The position numbers and the translations under genes were made by a program. Positions 59,100 through 64,000 of a stretch of 64,000 bases of DNA are shown here, piece by piece. Source of the stretch: Parelaphostrongylus tenuis (lineage: Eukaryota > Nematoda > Chromadorea > Rhabditida > Metastrongylidae); NCBI GenBank assembly GCA_019055375.1, contig JAHQIW010005335.1, positions 186,001-250,000 on the forward strand, given 5' to 3'. Numbering within the stretch: the first letter of the stretch is position 1; every line of letters starts with the position of its first letter. The notes below the pieces were generated by a model. That model saw only the letters and a list, made by a program, of their open reading frames with translations, was not told where the DNA came from and made no database searches.

Positions 59100-60760
59100 G
59101 GTTCTGAATTTCCGACCCCCGGGGGAATGAGGGGCTTTGTGAACCCGTGTGAACATCGAATCAGCTCTGTCTTTATGATTAATGTCTTTATCACCACAAT
59201 GCTACTATTCTGCTCTTTCTGTGTAGTGGGAATTCATTTTCTTCTAAATCTACGAGGAACTCAATTTCCGTCTCGTTTAATCATGCTAAAGTCCATTTGC
59301 TGATGTCCTTCACTTCCTCCTAAGGACAGAAAATTTGGATTATTTAAAATACGGTATACGTGTGGTGAATTATGTATGACATGATACTTTGCTACACTGA
59401 AAGATAAGCCTTCAGAAAAATGGGTTGTTTTTTCTTGTAGATTTTGGCTTGGGAAATTCATATCTTTCAGACTTTCACGACTTGAGAACTATTTCATCAT
59501 AGCAAATTGAACGATTTGCTACAGGAACCGGCCTAGGTTGCGAAGCTCTAGTGACTAAATCTCCCCTTCTAATTTTTTTCTAATATTGATGGTAGGTGAA
59601 TAAAGGAAAGCTACTCCCTTTCGATGCAAGAACGACCTTACGTATTTTTGCATATTTGATCAACAGACTCCACAAACATTCGTGACATTTGCATCGTAAT
59701 CCAATCAGATGGATCCTTCTTAGGGATTCCGACAGTACTCGAAAATAGTGAAGGGTTACTCGAAATCACGTAATTGGTAACTGTTTGTGTGTGTCTGCGG
59801 GAAGCGATGCCCTAAATGAGATATGCAAATAGTGCGCGCCAGTGACATTTGCGTTAGTAATTAGTTCACATCCTATATGAAGTCGTGGACACCAGGAGTG
59901 ACGCTCATTTTATAGTTGGATGAAGGAAAAAATGCGAGCAAAGCCTTGTAAATGAAATTTATGTTGATTTCTCTATCGTGAATAGATCGTAACTGAGAGA
60001 ATTCGTTGATTCAAGTGATCCAGGTTGATAAAGTTTCTAGTATTTTATGAAATTCTCGATGATTAATGCTTTCTCAAGGCGATATGTGAAGCACGAAGAG
60101 TGTGCTTTTTGTGGAGTTTTGGAGCCTGTGTCTATAAGTGCGGTTATTTGATCTACACATATTCAAAGTAACCTAAATTAAGCTAGTTTGAATCGTTCAA
60201 ATAAATTACATAAATATGAGCTTGCATCTTTGAAATGGACTCATAAACAAGACCTTAGAACAACACAATTTGGATGCTCCTCTTCGCTAAAACGCGAAAG
60301 TTCCACTTTGATTTCTATTTTTGGACTAGCCCGGGTGCTGATTATCTGAAGACGTCCCAGTCACTCTTCATCGTTCTTTTCCAATAACTTCAAATCATCG
60401 AGTTTTGAGCAACAATAGAATCTCTATTTGTAATTGTCGCATGGGGACGTTCGTTGTAGAGTTCTTTATGTACGTGAAACATTGCGGTAATCATATCTGT
60501 CGTACCACGTCGCCTAGTTCTTACTGATTTGGCTGAAAGTAGCTGACCCAACATTGTCATGAAGCTAGTGAAGTCACGACTAGCTGTGCACAATATGTCT
60601 CTTTAGATTTCTTTCTATTAAATCGCTTTAAATGCTAAGGCGGTTAAATAAAGCGATCTCTATTTTGTTATTCAATACCCGATATCTGTCAACGGGCCAA
60701 ACCATTGATGGTTGGTTGGTGACAAATAGATGCGTTGTAGCGTAAAGAGAGTGGTGTCAA
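59100..60760. other. No gene recognised
   Basis: AT-rich. Open frames are short and without domain signs or splice context. Confidence 0.4.
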
Positions 60761-60764
60761 AACA

Positions 60765-60845
60765 CGCGCCAGTAGTGCAACGGTTCGATCACGCGCCCCC
60801 GGTTAGAGTGAGATGTAGGTTCGAGTTCTAACTGACGCGAAAGTT
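60765..60845 (+). repeat. tRNA-derived SINE unit (family A), single
   Basis: A-box-like CCAGTAGTGCAACGGTTCG and B box TAGGTTCGAGTTCTAACTG. Its tail ACATCACTCTACATCACTGGG is shared with the end of the pair at 2070-2475. Confidence 0.6.
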
Positions 60846-61708
60846 TTGCACATCACTCTACATCACTGGGTAAATTTCTTCTTTTAACAGCGGTATTCTG
60901 TTATAGATACGCGATCATTGCCAGTGATATGCAAAATTTTTGACCTTTCACGACGATCATATCATTCTCGAATAGCTGTCGGGTCGCCTTTCTCAGTAGA
61001 GATGTAATTCTTATTTCTTGAATTCAATATCAAATCGTCTACCGTGTATTTTCAAGCAATTTGAATTGGCTTCATTCAAATTTAAGTGCATCAAACGTCA
61101 TAATCATATGCCTGTTTGTGTACCGGAAGGAGCAAGCAGGCAGCAACATCAAGCCTAATTTCTGTATTGAACAGCTTTTGAGGGCAATTTTTTATGCTTC
61201 TCCTTGATGTTTAACCTCCAACCCGTTACCATCACCTGAGCACGCACGCAGACCTTATCATAGAGCTAAAGAGCTAGAAACTCACAAAAATTTTTATCTA
61301 AGATGGAGAACTCATATATAGAGGGTGCAGAATCTAATTATTACTTCACAATTTTACAATTTTTCGACAAATTTTTGTTTTACGGATTTATAAATTTGAA
61401 TAAATAAGTATGGCATTTTCATCACCATCTTTCTTATATTGTTTTGGATTTTCCTGGTGAACAGTGCTCGGTTTGATCTTATCAATCTCTTGCCCTTTTC
61501 CTTTCATAATAATAGAGAGCTAAAATGAGTATAATTTATGGGTGAGATGGGTATGAGAAGTTTTTATTTTCTGCGAACATGATGTTTGTTTGCAAGCTAT
61601 GTTGATAAATTTGTTCTCGTTTCTCTGCAGGAGCATCTATACAGATTCTTATGACGCGCTACTATGCTCACATTTTTGAATGACAATGTGAGAAAGTTTT
61701 CTTATCAG

Positions 61709-61999
61709 CGATGTTTTTTTTTATTTGTGAAGAAGAGCCATTCCATGAGATGCCTAGCAACTAATCTCACCAGAGATTCTTGTTTCCTTCGGAAATGTTC
61801 CGATGCTATAAAGAAGACGCACTTTGAGATCTTCAAAGTAACTACAGGAGAAGAAATACGGTATTCCTGTAGGGAATGTGTTGGAAACCTGTTGAAAAAC
61901 ATGAAAGAACTCTTGTCTGTGGAAGAGGCTGTTCAGAAATTCGAATTACAGTGGTTAGGTCTTAGCGATCTTGACGGCTTGCAACAAATTCAAAGATAG
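61709..61999 (+). CDS. Candidate exon, cysteine-containing unidentified protein
   Basis: Open after an acceptor (TTCTTATCAG). Encodes CLATNLTRDSCFLRKCSDAI, HFEIFKVTTGEEIRYSCREC and VGNLLKNMKELLSVEEAVQK. The spaced Cys residues, including CxxC, could bind metal, and the end is helix-like. The frame stops at 61999; a good donor (ATATG|GTAATG at 62007) lies just past the stop in another frame, so either the donor is earlier or one base is miscalled. The family is not recognised. Confidence 0.4.
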   Translation, partial: RCFFLFVKKSHSMRCLATNLTRDSCFLRKCSDAIKKTHFEIFKVTTGEEIRYSCRECVGNLLKNMKELLSVEEAVQKFELQWLGLSDLDGLQQIQR

Positions 62000-62394
62000 A
62001 AGATATGGTAATGGTGTAGTGATGTTTGGTAGCTTATAATTCAAAAAAGATTGTTGCATATTAATTCCCCATTTGAGAGCTATAAATATTCAATGAAAAG
62101 TATGTGTGAGTGAGATGAAATCTTCCAGTTTCTTATCGTGTGAATTTCCAATAGCATGTGTCTCGTTGAATTATTTGATAACCTAAACTCTTCAAAATAC
62201 TTATTTGGAGTGAGACTACGCGACTAAAGTTCGCAAAGTAGTCTTCATGAGAATCCAAATAATTCAATAGATCTAATAAATACTCCTTTTATTGCAAAAT
62301 CTACCAAAGTCTCTTTTTTTATCACCTTTATAGCAGTATTATAATGTTACAGTTGTAGATTAATATGTGCTGTGTGATATCCAAAACCTAGCGG

Positions 62395-62466
62395 CTCAGA
62401 CAGGAGTTGAACCCAGGTTACACCGATGCCCGGATCAGCTCGCGCTGCCACTGTACCACCGAGGAA
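62395..62466 (-). repeat. tRNA-derived SINE unit (family A), single
   Basis: On the - strand: A box CGGTGGTACAGTGGCAGCGCG and B box TGGGTTCAACTCC. Lies in the interval between the two candidate exons at 61709 and 62907. Confidence 0.55.
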
Positions 62467-62906
62467 ATCGCTACGTTATCCATATTTGTACAATAAAAAC
62501 ATCGAGGAATAAGTGATGACTTAGCAAGAGTCCAGCTATGTAGAGGGTAGTGCGAGCTCCGAGCATGGGTGAAACACCTGTTCGGCTCCCGAGTGAGCCG
62601 CGAGGCTTTGCTTATCATCCAATAACAATGTTGCATATTTCTTCTAACTTTTAAATTTCTACTTAGTTTGTTTTATCTGGTTTTTGAATCCGATTTTACA
62701 TTTCGATGGATATTTTGGAATGTTAGTTAACAAATGTTTACAAGTGATGTTGGTTAATTCTCCTGAGAGTGTCACACGATTGAAAAGGTCATAACTCATC
62801 TAAATTATGTCTCCATAACTTCTTAGAAATTGAAAAATACGGATAATAGAAGTACTCGTTCTTCGTTGTTCCTTCCACGTTTACATTATTGAATGTGAAT
62901 TTCTAG

Positions 62907-63131
62907 GAGTTCCAACGAAGTCTAAGTGAACTCGTAACAATTGCCGCGTCATTCTCTATTATAAGCGCACTTCGGAGCGCTGAATTTACAGTCACTCGAC
63001 TGGATGAATGGATTAAAGATCTTGGAGTTTTTTTCAATGCCTATCGCTCGAATGGCTACTTTCTGAAAGGAAAAGCGGATAATGGAAGCAAGAAACCTCT
63101 AAAGAAAAACGAATGCGAAATAGCAAAGTAA
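62907..63131 (+). CDS. Candidate terminal exon of unidentified protein
   Basis: Follows a TTTCTAG acceptor and runs 74 codons to TAA. Reads EFQRSLSELVTIAASFSIIS, ALRSAEFTVTRLDEWIKDLG, VFFNAYRSNGYFLKGK and a Lys-rich tail. Amphipathic helix-like segments and codon composition look real. It probably belongs with the exon at 61709. Function unknown. Confidence 0.45.
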   Translation, partial: EFQRSLSELVTIAASFSIISALRSAEFTVTRLDEWIKDLGVFFNAYRSNGYFLKGKADNGSKKPLKKNECEIAK

Positions 63132-64000
63132 AAATTATGTATAAGTGCGCTGTTGGGAAATAAGGAGATTTTGTGCCTAAAAAGTGAATAAATTAGGTGA
63201 ATTTTAAAATAAGCGCAAAATGAAGTTATTGCTGTTATAAGGGAGATCCTGAACTTTTATTTTGTTCATATATGAAAATATTTCTGCATGAATAAGATGC
63301 ATTATTCTGCATTAGAGCTAATGGATTCAATTAGATTTGTTTTTTCTCTGACTAAAACATTTTATATACAGCTGTAAATTAGGATGCCGATTAGCGATGT
63401 AGCTAAAGATGAAGAATTATATGTTGATAACATCGTGTCACTTATGAAAGGTGGAGAAAATCTAAGAAAACTTGAATAATCAAAGCCAAATATAAATATG
63501 AAGAATGATAAAGTAGGGGAATATCAAAATATGAATTATAATTTAGCTTACAAATTATAAGAGAAGATGTGCAGTTATGATGTCATAACACTGATTGAAA
63601 AAGGTGAAATAAAAATTTTGTAGATCATAAAAGGAGGGTTCATTTGAGTAAAATAGCTTCTTTATAGTCGTTTTCACCATTTACTACGAAATTAGATTTA
63701 AAAAGTTGAAGTGGAAATAATGAATCAATAGAACCAAATCTAAATCGAAACTAACTAAACTGAAAAAAATGGAAATTCGATTCTGGGTAACTAAAATTGT
63801 TGTGTTTAGGCTTAAGAATGACTTCAGTCAAGTACCATTTGCCTTCCATTCATTACTATGAGAGATAGCACATATGTCGTTCGTGGTCTTTTGTTCGTTT
63901 TGCCATATGTTTTAGATACTTCAGACAAAGCGAATTGCAAGAAAAGTATCATCATTCTAACTAGAAGAGCAAACGATAAAATAAAAAAAAAGGAAAACTG
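63132..64000. other. AT-rich, no gene recognised
   Basis: Probable 3' flank of the candidate gene; very AT-rich and without shared repeats. Confidence 0.45.

Noticed and set aside
1..64000. CRISPR arrays, rRNA genes or prokaryotic operons
   Set aside because: No regularly spaced direct repeats, no rRNA-like conserved blocks, and gene structure is spliced and eukaryotic.

Overview
This is nuclear DNA from a nematode, most likely a clade V strongylid of the hookworm type; the placement is inference from sequence character. Evidence: AT-rich sequence, spliced genes with many exons and TTTTCAG or TTTCAG 3' splice sites, a likely spliced-leader acceptor just upstream of a start codon, and a dense load of tRNA-derived SINEs, foldback elements, an RTE-type retrotransposon tail and a mariner relic. 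Most of the listed open frames are chance or repeat-derived.

Two conserved genes can be reconstructed exon by exon, both on the + strand. At 9797-15008 lies an ERp44-type ER thioredoxin-family chaperone (13 exons, CRFS active site, C-terminal KDEL). At 23416-29039 lies the mitochondrial long-chain polyprenyl diphosphate synthase COQ1 (9 exons, both Asp-rich motifs), which makes the side chain of ubiquinone and rhodoquinone. Both carry single extra bases in short homopolymers that break the frame. That points to assembly error or, less likely, decay. They lie 8.4 kb apart with repeats between them, so they are probably not an operon.

Layout: 1-9700 holds foldback elements, MITEs and palindromic tRNA-like repeats with no convincing gene. 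9.8-15.0 kb is ERp44. 15-23.4 kb holds SINEs, an RTE 3' end, palindromes and one gene-like open stretch. 23.4-29.0 kb is coq-1, with repeats in its introns. 29-64 kb is mostly SINEs, palindromes and AT-rich sequence, with a mariner fragment and several exon-like islands that I cannot name (42.3-42.8, 56.0, 58.2, 61.7-63.1 kb).

The most interesting signal is a dispersed repeat carrying hammerhead-ribozyme architecture. Four copies (27053-27094, 36482-36524 and 40963-41008 on the - strand; 38059-38104 on the + strand) share the order stem I / CTGAYGA-like core / stem II / GAAA / short stem III / stem I. Stems I and II show compensatory changes between copies. The + strand copy has an intact catalytic core and sits at the tip of a 184-nt palindrome; the other three are damaged at the first core base. 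A second pattern is the repeated arrangement of one tRNA-derived unit as inverted, palindromic pairs at five loci.
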